From: JANQRA01 sp035550735 | Lineage (GTDB): Bacteria > Actinomycetota > Acidimicrobiia > Spongiisociales > ZC4RG35 | Direction: 5' to 3' | NCBI GenBank assembly: GCA_035550735.1 | Contig: DASZOM010000026.1 | Span: forward strand, 62,001 to 126,000 | DNA: 64,000 nt | Shown here: positions 44,190-51,101 of the stretch, one piece after another | Layout of the letters: each line of letters starts with the position of its first letter | Position numbering within the stretch: position 1 is the first letter of the stretch | Notes under the pieces: generated by a model | Database searches by the model: none | What the model was told of the DNA's origin: nothing | Seen by the model: the letters and a program-made list of their open reading frames with translations, nothing else | Translations under genes and position numbers: made by a program

Positions 44190-45437
44190 TTAGTGGCGCA
44201 TCGACTTCGGCTCGTCCTCCGGATCGGGGAGGCCGGGCTGGGGAACCGGCACCCTGCGAGTCCGGTCGAGTCTCCGGGCCGGTGCGGCGAAGGCGACGGC
44301 GATGATCGCCACGACAGCCCCCGACATCAGCAGGGTCTCCTGGACCCCGAGGATGGCTGCGATCGTTGGGGCGATGGCCAGGGGGAGGAGATGACCCACC
44401 TCCGAGTGGATGTGGTGCACACCCATGATCCGGCCGACGAAGGCGTCGGGTGTGTTGATCTGGAGCAGGGTGCGATGGAGTGGCGCCATCATCCCGATGA
44501 TCACGCCCCAGAAGGGGGCGGCCACCAGCACCACTCCGAGGATGTCGGTGCCCACGTAGGCGAGGACTCCGAGGGCGTTCGCCCCCACCAGGACGGTGAG
44601 GGTGAGCGCGGTGCGCAGGCTGGCGGTGAAGCGCCCCACGATCAGCGTGCCGCCGACCAGGCCGAGCCCGAACACCGAGTTGACCCATCCCAGGGTCTCG
44701 ACCTCCACCCCGAGGACGTCCCGATAGAAGATCGGCTCGAGTGAGCTGAAGATCCCGAACAGGAGCCACACCGACGAACCGAGCCAGATGTAGAACCTGA
44801 TCCGGGGATGGCCATACGCGTAGGCGAAGCCCTCCTTGAGCTCCGACAGCCCGCCGGAGCGGGTCGCGGCCCCGCTCATCTGTCGCACCTTCACCGGTAT
44901 GAGCAACGCCGCTCCCACCAGGGACGTGGCCGCATCGACGACGAAGATCCCGTCGAGGCCGACGGTCCCGGAGACGATCGCACCGACCGCCGGGCCGATC
45001 ACGAAGGCGGCCCACGAGGCGCCCTCGATCCAGGAGTTGACCTTGGCCAGTTGGTCCTCGTCCTCGGTGAGGAAGGGTGCAAACGAGGAGATGGCGGTGT
45101 AGACGGGTGTCCCCACCAGACCCAGCAAGAAGGTGGCGATGGCGAGGGTGGGGATGGTGTCGGCGAAGATCATGTAGATGGCGGCCGGGACGAAGACGAT
45201 CTCGCCGACCATGACCACCCGCCGCGGGTCGAAACGATCGACCAGGACACCGGCGATCGAGGCCCCGAGCAACGAGGCGCCTCCCAGTGCGGCCATGACC
45301 ACCGCCAGCTGGCCGGGGGTTGCCTGGAGGTCGTAGACCGCCTTGCCCCAGATGCCGACGAAGAAGGCGGCCTCGCCGCCGATCCTGGAGATGAGCCGGG
45401 CGAGAACCACCCGTCGGGCGTTTCGATCCGACCACAT
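44190..45437 (-). CDS. Major facilitator superfamily transporter
   Basis: A 415-aa twelve-helix transporter resembling the DHA3/MefA drug-efflux group: an opening SDRNARRVVLARLISRIGGE, the loop 2-3 motif GVLVDRFDPRRVVMVGE, and a matching RTLLQINTPDAFVGRIMG in the second half. A cytoplasmic tail (RRLDRTRRVPVPQPG) ends the protein. TAGCGT at 45447-45452 lies 9 nt before the ATG, in a 17-bp block identical to that at the thioesterase gene. Substrate unknown. Confidence 0.88.
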   Translation of the reverse strand: MWSDRNARRVVLARLISRIGGEAAFFVGIWGKAVYDLQATPGQLAVVMAALGGASLLGASIAGVLVDRFDPRRVVMVGEIVFVPAAIYMIFADTIPTLAIATFLLGLVGTPVYTAISSFAPFLTEDEDQLAKVNSWIEGASWAAFVIGPAVGAIVSGTVGLDGIFVVDAATSLVGAALLIPVKVRQMSGAATRSGGLSELKEGFAYAYGHPRIRFYIWLGSSVWLLFGIFSSLEPIFYRDVLGVEVETLGWVNSVFGLGLVGGTLIVGRFTASLRTALTLTVLVGANALGVLAYVGTDILGVVLVAAPFWGVIIGMMAPLHRTLLQINTPDAFVGRIMGVHHIHSEVGHLLPLAIAPTIAAILGVQETLLMSGAVVAIIAVAFAAPARRLDRTRRVPVPQPGLPDPEDEPKSMRH

Positions 45438-45440
45438 GGC

Positions 45441-45457
45441 GACGAAACGCTAACCGG
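45441..45457 (-). promoter_or_regulatory. Promoter element shared with the thioesterase gene
   Basis: Minus-strand CCGGTTAGCGTTTCGTC with a TAGCGT box in front of the MFS start; identical to 15185-15201. Confidence 0.5.
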
Positions 45458-45488
45458 CACCGGTGCCGGCTCAGGTCGGTTGCTCCCT

Positions 45489-45517
45489 CGCGAAAACTCC
45501 GCGAAGTGCGCGAAAAC
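45489..45517 (+). promoter_or_regulatory. Twin CGCGAAAAC boxes upstream of RNA 1
   Basis: Two exact copies of CGCGAAAAC (45489-45497 and 45509-45517), 20 bp apart start to start, the second followed by AAAG. They end 16 bp before the -35 box of the first RNA. The second RNA has the same pair in the same place, so they are likely an activator site or a phased A-tract upstream element. Confidence 0.6.
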
Positions 45518-45533
45518 AAAGCCGTGGGGTGTG

Positions 45534-45562
45534 TTGACGGCCCCGGAGGCCACAGATACTTT
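45534..45562 (+). promoter_or_regulatory. Promoter of structured RNA 1
   Basis: TTGACG (45534-45539), a spacer of exactly 17 bp, then TACTTT (45557-45562): a near-consensus housekeeping promoter and the best one in the window together with that at 46365. Transcription should start near 45569. Confidence 0.75.
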
Positions 45563-45568
45563 CCCGGC

Positions 45569-45711
45569 TACCGATCAGGGGCAACCCGGATCGGGGAAGG
45601 AGAGGTTCGCCTCTCTGGATTGCCACCCATCCGGGGGCCCGCTTTCCCGGTGAGTGGCATGAGAGCCCCAAGAGGGCTGAGGCTTCGGCCGAAGCTCCCT
45701 TGGGGTTTCTC
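45569..45711 (+). ncRNA. Structured non-coding RNA 1 (about 140 nt), unknown family
   Basis: No gene fits this interval, but it runs from a strong promoter to a terminator hairpin and folds well. Hairpin A: 45571-45576 pairs with 45589-45594, an A/G mismatch, then GGG-GCAA-CCC (GNRA loop). Hairpin B: GAGAGG-TTCG-CCTCTC, 45600-45615. Hairpin C: TGCCAC (45621-45626) with GTGGCA (45654-45659), enclosing CCGGG/CCCGG. Terminator hairpin 45666-45705. It shares promoter, upstream boxes, hairpin A and terminator with the longer RNA at 46400. It does not match tmRNA, RNase P, SRP or 6S RNA by eye. It ends 13 bp before the stop of the convergent membrane protein gene. Confidence 0.72.
45666..45710 (+). 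terminator. Terminator of RNA 1
   Basis: CCCCAAG (45666-45672) pairs with CTTGGGG (45699-45705), with an inner stem capped by GGC-TTCG-GCC, followed by TTTCT. The counterpart of RNA 2 has G-C in place of the A45670-T45701 pair. It may also act for the convergent gene. Confidence 0.65.
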
Positions 45712-45723
45712 GCGTCCAGGGCT

Positions 45724-46287
45724 TCACGGTCGGCGAGCCAACCCCCACCAGGCGGCGGCCGCCGCCGCGGCGAGATGCCAGACGCCATGGGCTTGGACCA
45801 GGGACCCGGGATCGCACAGCGGGCCCCCTGTCGCCCCCAGTCTCCCCACGAGGGCACCCAGGAGCAGCAGGGTCATCGGGCCGAGAGTCCGCACGGAGCG
45901 GTCACGGATCACGAGTGCGCCGATGGCCACACCGGCGAGACCGACACCGACCGGGTCGCCGAGGATGGGAAAGGCCGCCATCAGCGCGGCGAGGAGGATG
46001 AGCCCGGGCAGCCGACCCCAGCGATCGCGGCCGAGACCGATACCGGCGACGACCAGGAGCAACCAGGCGAGCGTCACGTCGTGGATCCACTCCGCCCCTG
46101 GAGGCATGGGGCCGTGGAAGAGGAACGAACCGACACCGGTGGCGGCCAGTGCCCAGCCCAGCCAGTGATGTTCGGTCCGCGCCACCACCACGACACCGGC
46201 AAACAGAAATGCGAGTGCGGTGAGCGAGTTGACCGGCTGGGCGAGGAGGCCGGGGACGATCGCTTCGCAGTCCCTGACCGCTCCCAT
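45724..46287 (-). CDS. Seven-helix membrane protein, CREST (ceramidase/PAQR)-like
   Basis: A 187-aa protein with about seven short membrane helices. It shows the pattern of the CREST hydrolase superfamily: NSLTALAFLFAG, then SFLFHG (S-x3-H), an Asp in EWIHDVTLAW and a C-terminal HGVWH (H-x3-H), residues that bind zinc in alkaline ceramidases and PAQR receptors. An amide or phospholipid hydrolase in the membrane is a reasonable guess. TAGGTT at 46294-46299 lies 6 nt before ATG 46287. It is bracketed by the two structured RNAs: its 3' end abuts the terminator of RNA 1 and its promoter diverges from that of RNA 2. Confidence 0.75.
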   Translation of the reverse strand: MGAVRDCEAIVPGLLAQPVNSLTALAFLFAGVVVVARTEHHWLGWALAATGVGSFLFHGPMPPGAEWIHDVTLAWLLLVVAGIGLGRDRWGRLPGLILLAALMAAFPILGDPVGVGLAGVAIGALVIRDRSVRTLGPMTLLLLGALVGRLGATGGPLCDPGSLVQAHGVWHLAAAAAAAWWGLARRP

Positions 46288-46318
46288 TCCGGCAACCTAA
46301 CGAGTCGATTCCATCCCC

Positions 46319-46349
46319 CGCGAAAACCGACGGATCAGTCGCGAAAAAC
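46319..46349 (+). promoter_or_regulatory. Twin CGCGAAAA(A)C boxes upstream of RNA 2
   Basis: CGCGAAAAC (46319-46327) and CGCGAAAAAC (46340-46349), 21 bp apart, the second followed by AAAG as at RNA 1, ending 15 bp before the -35 box. They lie between the RNA promoter and the divergent membrane protein promoter. Confidence 0.6.
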
Positions 46350-46364
46350 AAAGAGGCTTTCGAC

Positions 46365-46393
46365 TTGTCACGGTCGCGAGCGTGGTCTACTTT
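46365..46393 (+). promoter_or_regulatory. Promoter of structured RNA 2
   Basis: TTGTCA (46365-46370), spacer of exactly 17 bp, TACTTT (46388-46393). Same -10 and spacing as RNA 1. Expected start near 46400. Confidence 0.75.
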
Positions 46394-46399
46394 TCCCGC

Positions 46400-46779
46400 C
46401 ACGTCGACGGGGAAACCCGGAGACGGCGACCGACACGGCGGGCAACCGCCGGACTGGTCGGACCGGATCGCCGGCTTGCCGGCAGGAAGGTCAGCCCGAA
46501 GTCGTCGGGAAACCGGCGGCGGAAGGTGGTCGGAGGCCGTCGGGGATCCTTCGGGATCGTCGTTTGGGTGAAGACCAAGACAAACCTTCGGGTTTGTCGG
46601 ACCTGACCGAGAGGTCGGGTCGGGCAAATCGAGAGATTTGCCAGTGATTCTCACGAATCACACGCAGAGGGATTCGTCCCCCTGCACTCCATGCGGAGTT
46701 GGGTCCCCGGCCCGATTCCGTTGGAACTGAGAGCCCCGAGAGGGTTGAGATTTCGGTTTCGACTCCCTCGGGGTTTCTC
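46400..46779 (+). ncRNA. Structured non-coding RNA 2 (about 380 nt), chain of tetraloop hairpins
   Basis: A gene-free stretch between a strong promoter and a terminator, filled with stable hairpins: CGTC-GA-CGGG-GAAA-CCCG-GA-GACG (46402-46425, tandem G/A pairs), CGGCGG-GCAA-CCGCCG (46436-46451), GCCGG-CTTG-CCGGC (46470-46483), CGG-GAAA-CCG (46506-46515), GATCC-TTCG-GGATC (46545-46558), an 8-bp stem with TTCG (46579-46598), an 8-bp stem with GAGA (46601-46620), another 8-bp stem with GAGA (46623-46642), a 7-bp stem with TCAC (46644-46661), CAG-A-GGGA-TTCG-TCCC-C-CTG (46665-46684), ACTCC-ATGC-GGAGT (46686-46699), TTCC/GGAA (46716-46726), and the terminator. Most loops are GNRA, UUCG, CUUG or UMAC types, rarely seen together by chance. 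Family and function unknown; tmRNA and RNase P landmarks are absent. Confidence 0.8.
46734..46778 (+). terminator. Terminator of RNA 2
   Basis: CCCCGAG (46734-46740) pairs with CTCGGGG (46767-46773), with an inner stem, then TTTCT. The flanks TGAGAGCCCC and GTTTCTCGCGTCCAGGG are shared with the RNA 1 terminator. Confidence 0.65.
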
Positions 46780-46856
46780 GCGTCCAGGGACTCCCGCGGC
46801 GGCGCGCACTCGACCTCCACCGTTAGGCTCCGCGCAAGAGAAGGGAGTCGAGAGAG

Positions 46857-47468
46857 ATGGGATATCCCGAGCATCTGCTCAGCGAGGGCGAGGTCATCGA
46901 GCGGCAATTCCGCCCCCACTGGTCAGGCATCCTGCGGGAAGGCCTGATCGTTCTGGTCGGGGTGGCTCTCGCCGTTGTCATGGCGATCTTCGGGGTCAAC
47001 CAGTGGTGGGCCTATGCCATCCTCGCCGCCATCGTCGTCGTCCTCATCACCCGAGGCCTGGTGCGTTGGCTGACCACCGCACACGTCATCACCAACGAGC
47101 GCCTCATCTACAGGGCCGGCTTCATCGCCAAGCAGGGGACGGAGATCCCCCTGGAGGTGATCCAGAACGTCGCCTTCAACCAGACCCTGATCGAGCGGCT
47201 CTTCGGGACCGGTGACCTGATGATCGAGTCGGCGGGGACCCATGGCCAGACCCGGTACCGGGACATCCCCAAGCCCGAGGAGGTCCAGTCTGTGATCTAC
47301 CGGGTGCGCGAGGCCCGCATGCTCGAGGTTGAGAGTGCCGGCCGGTCGCCGGCGGCCGCAGAGTCCACCGCATCCCAGCTCGAGCGGCTGGCCCGTCTCC
47401 ACGACGAGGGCAAGCTGAGTGACGACGAGTTCGACGCGGAGAAGTCCAGGCTGCTGGGTGGCTCCTGA
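46857..47468 (+). CDS. Membrane PH-like (bPH2) protein with SHOCT tail
   Basis: A 203-aa protein: soluble start GYPEHLLSEGEVIERQFRPH, two membrane helices (about 25-45 and 48-66), a bacterial PH-like domain (TTAHVITNERLIYRAGFIAK to about 150) and a C-terminal SHOCT motif (LERLARLHDEGKLSDDEFD, 180-198). Such proteins sit at the membrane; the SHOCT helix usually mediates oligomerisation. GGGAG lies about 10 nt before ATG 46857 and TAGGCT at 46827-46832 is a candidate -10 box. The stop overlaps the next acyl-CoA ligase gene (TGATG). Confidence 0.85.
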   Translation: MGYPEHLLSEGEVIERQFRPHWSGILREGLIVLVGVALAVVMAIFGVNQWWAYAILAAIVVVLITRGLVRWLTTAHVITNERLIYRAGFIAKQGTEIPLEVIQNVAFNQTLIERLFGTGDLMIESAGTHGQTRYRDIPKPEEVQSVIYRVREARMLEVESAGRSPAAAESTASQLERLARLHDEGKLSDDEFDAEKSRLLGGS

Positions 47469-49078
47469 TGCACATGCAGGACGACTTCCCGCTGCTCCTC
47501 TCCACGCTCTACGACCATGCCGTCTGGATCCACCCGGACCAGGAGATCGTCTCGGTGGAGCACGACCGGTCGGTCAGCCGTTGGACGTACGGCGAGATCG
47601 ACGGCCGCACGAGAAGGCTGGCCTCGGCGTTCGACACCCTGGGGATCGATCTGGGCGACGCAGTGGGCACCTTCGCCTGGAACAACCATCGACACCACGA
47701 GCTCTATTGGGCGACGGCGAACACCGGTCGGATCTGTCACACCATCAACATCAGGCTCTTCGCCGATCAGATCGCCTACATCGCCAACCACGCCGGGGAC
47801 AAGGCGGTTTTCGTCGACCCCGACCTGGTCCCGCTGCTCGTCCCGCTGCTCGACCGGCTGGAGACGGTGGAGACGGTGGTGGTCATGGGGGACCGCGCAT
47901 CCGATGCGATCCCCGGCTCGGTCGCCTATGAGGACCTGATCGCCGACCAGCCCGAGCACGGGCCGTGGCCGCAACTCGACGAGCGCTCCCCGATGATGCT
48001 CTGCTACACGTCGGGCACCACCGGCAATCCCAAGGGTGTGGCCTACACCCAGCGGTCCACGTACCTGCACACGATCTCCAACCTGGCCAACTTCGCCATC
48101 GAGCCCAGTGACAACGTCCTTCCGGTCGTGCCCATGTTCCACGCCTCGGCTTGGGGCTACCCATTCATGGCGGTGACCCGCGGGGCGAAGCTGACCTATC
48201 CCGGGCCCGACCTCTCCCCGGAGGGCGTGGTCCGGCTGTTCCAGACGGAGAAAGTGACCTTCAGCGCCGGTGTGCCCACCGTCTGGCTCGGCATCAAGCA
48301 GTATCTCGAGGCACATCCCGAGGTCGACGTCTCCTCGATCCGGGCATTCCTGTGTGGAGGGTCGGCGGTGCCCCGCGCGATGATCGAGTGGTACTGGAAG
48401 GCGCGAGGGATACGAGTGGTCCAGGGCTGGGGGATGACCGAGACCAATCCGGTGGCGTCGATGGCCTATCTCAAGCCACACATGGAGGATTGGGCCCTCC
48501 AGGACCAGCTCGACCGGCTGGAGACGGCCGGCATCCCCACCTCGGGACTCCAGGTCAAGATCGTCGACGAGTTCGGCGAGGAGCTGCCCCACGACGGGGA
48601 GGCCTTCGGCGAGCTGCTGATCAGGGGGCCCTGGATCGCCGCCGAGTACTACAAGGACGACCGCTCGCCACAGTCCTTCGAGGACGGCTGGCTCCGGACC
48701 GGTGACGTGTGCAAGATCACACCGGAGGGTTACGTCCGCATCACCGACCGCTCGAAGGACGTCATCAAGTCGGGTGGGGAGTGGATCAGCTCATTGGACG
48801 TGGAGAACGAGCTGATGGCTCACCCGGCGGTGGCCGAGGCCACGGTCGTCGGGCTGAAGCACCTCAAGTGGCAGGAGCGACCTGCGGCTTTCGTCGTGCT
48901 CGGCCCGGATGCGCAGACCACCAAGGAGGAGCTCATCGAGCATCTCGCCGGAAGGGTGGCCAAGTGGTGGCTGCCCGATGAGATCGTCTTCGTCGACGAG
49001 ATCCCCAAGACCGGCACCGGGAAGTTCGACAAGAAGGTGGTGAGGGACCAGTACGCCGACCTGTTGATGGCCGACTGA
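47468..49078 (+). CDS. Medium/long-chain acyl-CoA synthetase
   Basis: A 536-aa AMP-forming ligase, shorter than the one at 3907 and of a different branch (AlkK/FadD3-like). Key segments: YTSGTTGNPKGVAYTQRST, PMFHASAWGYPF, WGMTETNPVASM, DGWLRTGDVCKI, RSKDVIKSGGEWISSLDVEN, and the catalytic Lys in KTGTGKFDKK. It overlaps the PH/SHOCT gene and ends before a weakly structured gap. Substrate chain length is inferred only from the branch. Confidence 0.92.
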   Translation: MHMQDDFPLLLSTLYDHAVWIHPDQEIVSVEHDRSVSRWTYGEIDGRTRRLASAFDTLGIDLGDAVGTFAWNNHRHHELYWATANTGRICHTINIRLFADQIAYIANHAGDKAVFVDPDLVPLLVPLLDRLETVETVVVMGDRASDAIPGSVAYEDLIADQPEHGPWPQLDERSPMMLCYTSGTTGNPKGVAYTQRSTYLHTISNLANFAIEPSDNVLPVVPMFHASAWGYPFMAVTRGAKLTYPGPDLSPEGVVRLFQTEKVTFSAGVPTVWLGIKQYLEAHPEVDVSSIRAFLCGGSAVPRAMIEWYWKARGIRVVQGWGMTETNPVASMAYLKPHMEDWALQDQLDRLETAGIPTSGLQVKIVDEFGEELPHDGEAFGELLIRGPWIAAEYYKDDRSPQSFEDGWLRTGDVCKITPEGYVRITDRSKDVIKSGGEWISSLDVENELMAHPAVAEATVVGLKHLKWQERPAAFVVLGPDAQTTKEELIEHLAGRVAKWWLPDEIVFVDEIPKTGTGKFDKKVVRDQYADLLMAD

Positions 49079-49161
49079 CCCGGTCCCGCCCAGCTGACAT
49101 TCCTCCCGCGGGGTAGCTTTCCCGGCACGACGATTTCGTGCGGTTGCTGAGGAGGTGCATC

Positions 49162-49536
49162 GTGTTGACCGACTTCAGGGTGTACGCCGTCCTCCCCTCG
49201 AGGGACCTGGTGGGGGCGCGCGCCTGGTACGAGGAGAAGACAGGGACCGTTCCCACGAAGGAGGACCCGGGGGGCCTCTGGTATCAGTGCGCCGACGGAA
49301 CCTGGTTCGTGATCACGGGCAGCCAGTTCGCCGGCACCGCCCAGAACACGGCAGCCAGCTTCCAGGTCGACGATCTCGAGCGTGTCATGTCCGACTACCG
49401 GGCTCGTGGCCTCGTCTTCGAGGAGTACGACCTCCCCGGCTTCAAGACCGTGGACGGTGTGTTCAGCATGGGCCCCTACAAGGCGGCCTGGTTCAGGGAC
49501 GGAGACGGCAACATCATCGAGATCTCACAGACTTGA
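49162..49536 (+). CDS. VOC (glyoxalase-fold) protein
   Basis: A 124-aa vicinal-oxygen-chelate protein: FRVYAVLPSRDLVGARAWYE in the first half, TAASFQVDDLERVMSDYRAR in the second, ending WFRDGDGNIIEISQT with a likely metal-ligand Glu. The start is GTG 49162, with GGAGG at 49151-49155 spaced 6 nt. Substrate unknown. TAGCTT at 49114-49119 is a weak candidate -10 box. Confidence 0.83.
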   Translation: MLTDFRVYAVLPSRDLVGARAWYEEKTGTVPTKEDPGGLWYQCADGTWFVITGSQFAGTAQNTAASFQVDDLERVMSDYRARGLVFEEYDLPGFKTVDGVFSMGPYKAAWFRDGDGNIIEISQT

Positions 49537-49599
49537 CCGCGAACTCACCACTCTGTGTAGTCGCCGGTCGGGCTCGTCCTGTGCCCGGTCGACCCGCGG

Positions 49600-49866
49600 T
49601 CAGGATGGGAGCTCGACCAGCTCCCCGGATGTGAGGTCGAGCACGAATTCCTTGTCGGTCTTGGAATCGGCGATGAAGTTGGCCAGCTTGGCTCCCTGCT
49701 CCCGCACGATCCACCAGGCGTAGTCGACCGATCCGGTTTCGAGGAACGCGGTGCGTGCCACCCTTGCCGCCTCCACGGCCTCGATCTCGGTCCCGTACTC
49801 GCCGACGACGGCCTCCACCGCTTCGAACTCGCCCTCTGGTTCAACGAATTGAACAGCCTCGAACAT
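49600..49866 (-). CDS. Small acidic protein of unknown function
   Basis: An 88-aa soluble protein, strongly acidic, beginning MFEAVQFVEPEGEFEAVEAV and ending LDLTSGELVELPS; the Trp pair in YAWWIVREQG is its only striking motif. AGGAGG about 6 nt before ATG 49866 and TAGCAT further upstream support expression. No family recognised. Confidence 0.65.
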   Translation of the reverse strand: MFEAVQFVEPEGEFEAVEAVVGEYGTEIEAVEAARVARTAFLETGSVDYAWWIVREQGAKLANFIADSKTDKEFVLDLTSGELVELPS

Positions 49867-49940
49867 GTCAGCCTCCTGACGCCATGCTAACGCGTGACCA
49901 CGGACAGTGGCGGCCTTTCCGCACGGTTTATCCTCCGCCG

Positions 49941-50303
49941 GTGAGGTCGGCCCATCTGGTCTGGGGAGAGATCGCGGTGTGGATCAACGGCCTGGTGGGG
50001 TTGTGGGGGCTGATCCTGTGGCGGCGGGGAACGGTGCCCCGGGCCTTCTACTGGGGCGTGGCAGTAGCCATCACCTCCCTCCTCTTCCAGGTGGTCAACG
50101 GGGTCGTGGTGATGAACGTCGAGGAGATCGACCCCGGCGACCAGCACGTGTTCTACGGTGGGGTGATCGCGGCCACGTTCAGCTTCGCCTACATCTATCG
50201 GGCCCAGTTCCGGAAACAGCCGGCGCTGTACTACGGCCTGCTCCTACTGTTCACGATGGGTCTAGGAATCAGAGGGATCATGACTTTCGGACGGGGCTTC
50301 TAG
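49941..50303 (+). CDS. Small four-helix membrane protein, function unknown
   Basis: A 120-aa protein with hydrophobic segments at about 9-27, 37-58, 68-85 and 96-113. The start is GTG 49941 (VRSAHLVWGEIAVWINGLVG), with TATCCT 6 nt upstream (49929-49934), a leaderless arrangement. fabI begins at the base right after its stop, so the two are probably co-expressed. No family recognised. Confidence 0.72.
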   Translation: MRSAHLVWGEIAVWINGLVGLWGLILWRRGTVPRAFYWGVAVAITSLLFQVVNGVVVMNVEEIDPGDQHVFYGGVIAATFSFAYIYRAQFRKQPALYYGLLLLFTMGLGIRGIMTFGRGF

Positions 50304-51101
50304 GTGCTGCTGGAAGGGAAGAAGCTGCTCATCACGGGTGTGCTCACCGATGACTCCATCGCTTGGCACACCGCCCGTGTCGCCCAGGAAGAGGGTGCGG
50401 AGATCGTGTGCACGGGATTCGGGCGGGGCCTTCGCCTCACCGAGCGCTCCGTGCAGCGTCTCCCCGTCGAGTGTGACGTCCTCGAGCTCGACATCAACGA
50501 CCCGTCGCACGTGGAGGCCGTGGCGGCCGAGCTCGACCGGCGTTGGGGCAGGGTCGACGGTGCCCTGCATGCGATCGCCTTCGCCCCCGACGACGCCCTC
50601 GGCGGCAACTTCCTCAGCACACCAGCCGAGTCGGCGCAGACCGCCTTCACCGTGTCCGCCTTCTCGTACAAGACCCTCGCCGTCGGTCTCCTCCCGCTGT
50701 TCCAGAAGGCGGGGGGAGGGGCGTTGGTGGCGATGGATTTCGACAACTCCCAGGCATGGCCCGCCTATGACTGGATGGGAGTCGCCAAATCGGCGCTGCA
50801 GAGTGTCACCCGATACCTGGCCCGTGATCTGGGACGTCACAACGTGAGGGTCAATGCGGTCTCGGCGGGGCCGCTGGGCACGGTGGCGGCCAAGTCGATC
50901 CCGGGGTTCTCGGCCTTCGACCGGGTCTGGGCCGAACGCTCTCCCCTCGAGTGGGACACCTCCAACCCCGACCCGGTCGCCCGGATGGTCTGTGTCCTCC
51001 TCAGCGACTGGGCACCGATGACCTCAGGGGAGGTCGTCCACGTCGACGGTGGCTTCCATGCGGTGGCCGCCGGTGTCCCCCCGTCGGACGCCACTCAATA
51101 G
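50304..51101 (+). CDS. fabI: Enoyl-ACP reductase, FabI/InhA type
   Basis: NADH-dependent reductase of the last fatty-acid elongation step (265 aa). InhA-like signs: LLEGKKLLITGVLTDDSIAWH, the binding motif region AIAFAPDDALGG, and the catalytic Y-x6-K in YDWMGVAK, with VNAVSAGPLGTVAAKSI beyond. It starts with GTG 50304 directly after the preceding stop. This is the isoniazid target family in mycobacteria and supports an actinobacterial origin. Its last bases overlap the convergent sensor kinase gene by 7 nt. Confidence 0.94.
   Translation: MLLEGKKLLITGVLTDDSIAWHTARVAQEEGAEIVCTGFGRGLRLTERSVQRLPVECDVLELDINDPSHVEAVAAELDRRWGRVDGALHAIAFAPDDALGGNFLSTPAESAQTAFTVSAFSYKTLAVGLLPLFQKAGGGALVAMDFDNSQAWPAYDWMGVAKSALQSVTRYLARDLGRHNVRVNAVSAGPLGTVAAKSIPGFSAFDRVWAERSPLEWDTSNPDPVARMVCVLLSDWAPMTSGEVVHVDGGFHAVAAGVPPSDATQ

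Noticed and set aside
45700..46647. Long plus-strand open frame across the membrane protein gene and into RNA 2.
   Set aside because: Composition is Arg/Gly/Pro shadow type, it runs antisense to a gene with clear membrane helices, and through an RNA rich in hairpins.
46751..46765. TTTCGGTTTCGAC resembles the conserved 5' motif of tmRNA.
   Set aside because: It lies inside the terminator hairpin of RNA 2, and no tRNA-like ends, tag frame or CCA-proximal GGTTCGA-type arm are present.
46400..46779. RNase P RNA as the identity of the long structured RNA.
   Set aside because: The universal segments (GAGGAAAGTCC-like and ACAGAAA-like) are absent, and the array of separate tetraloop stems does not fit its fold.
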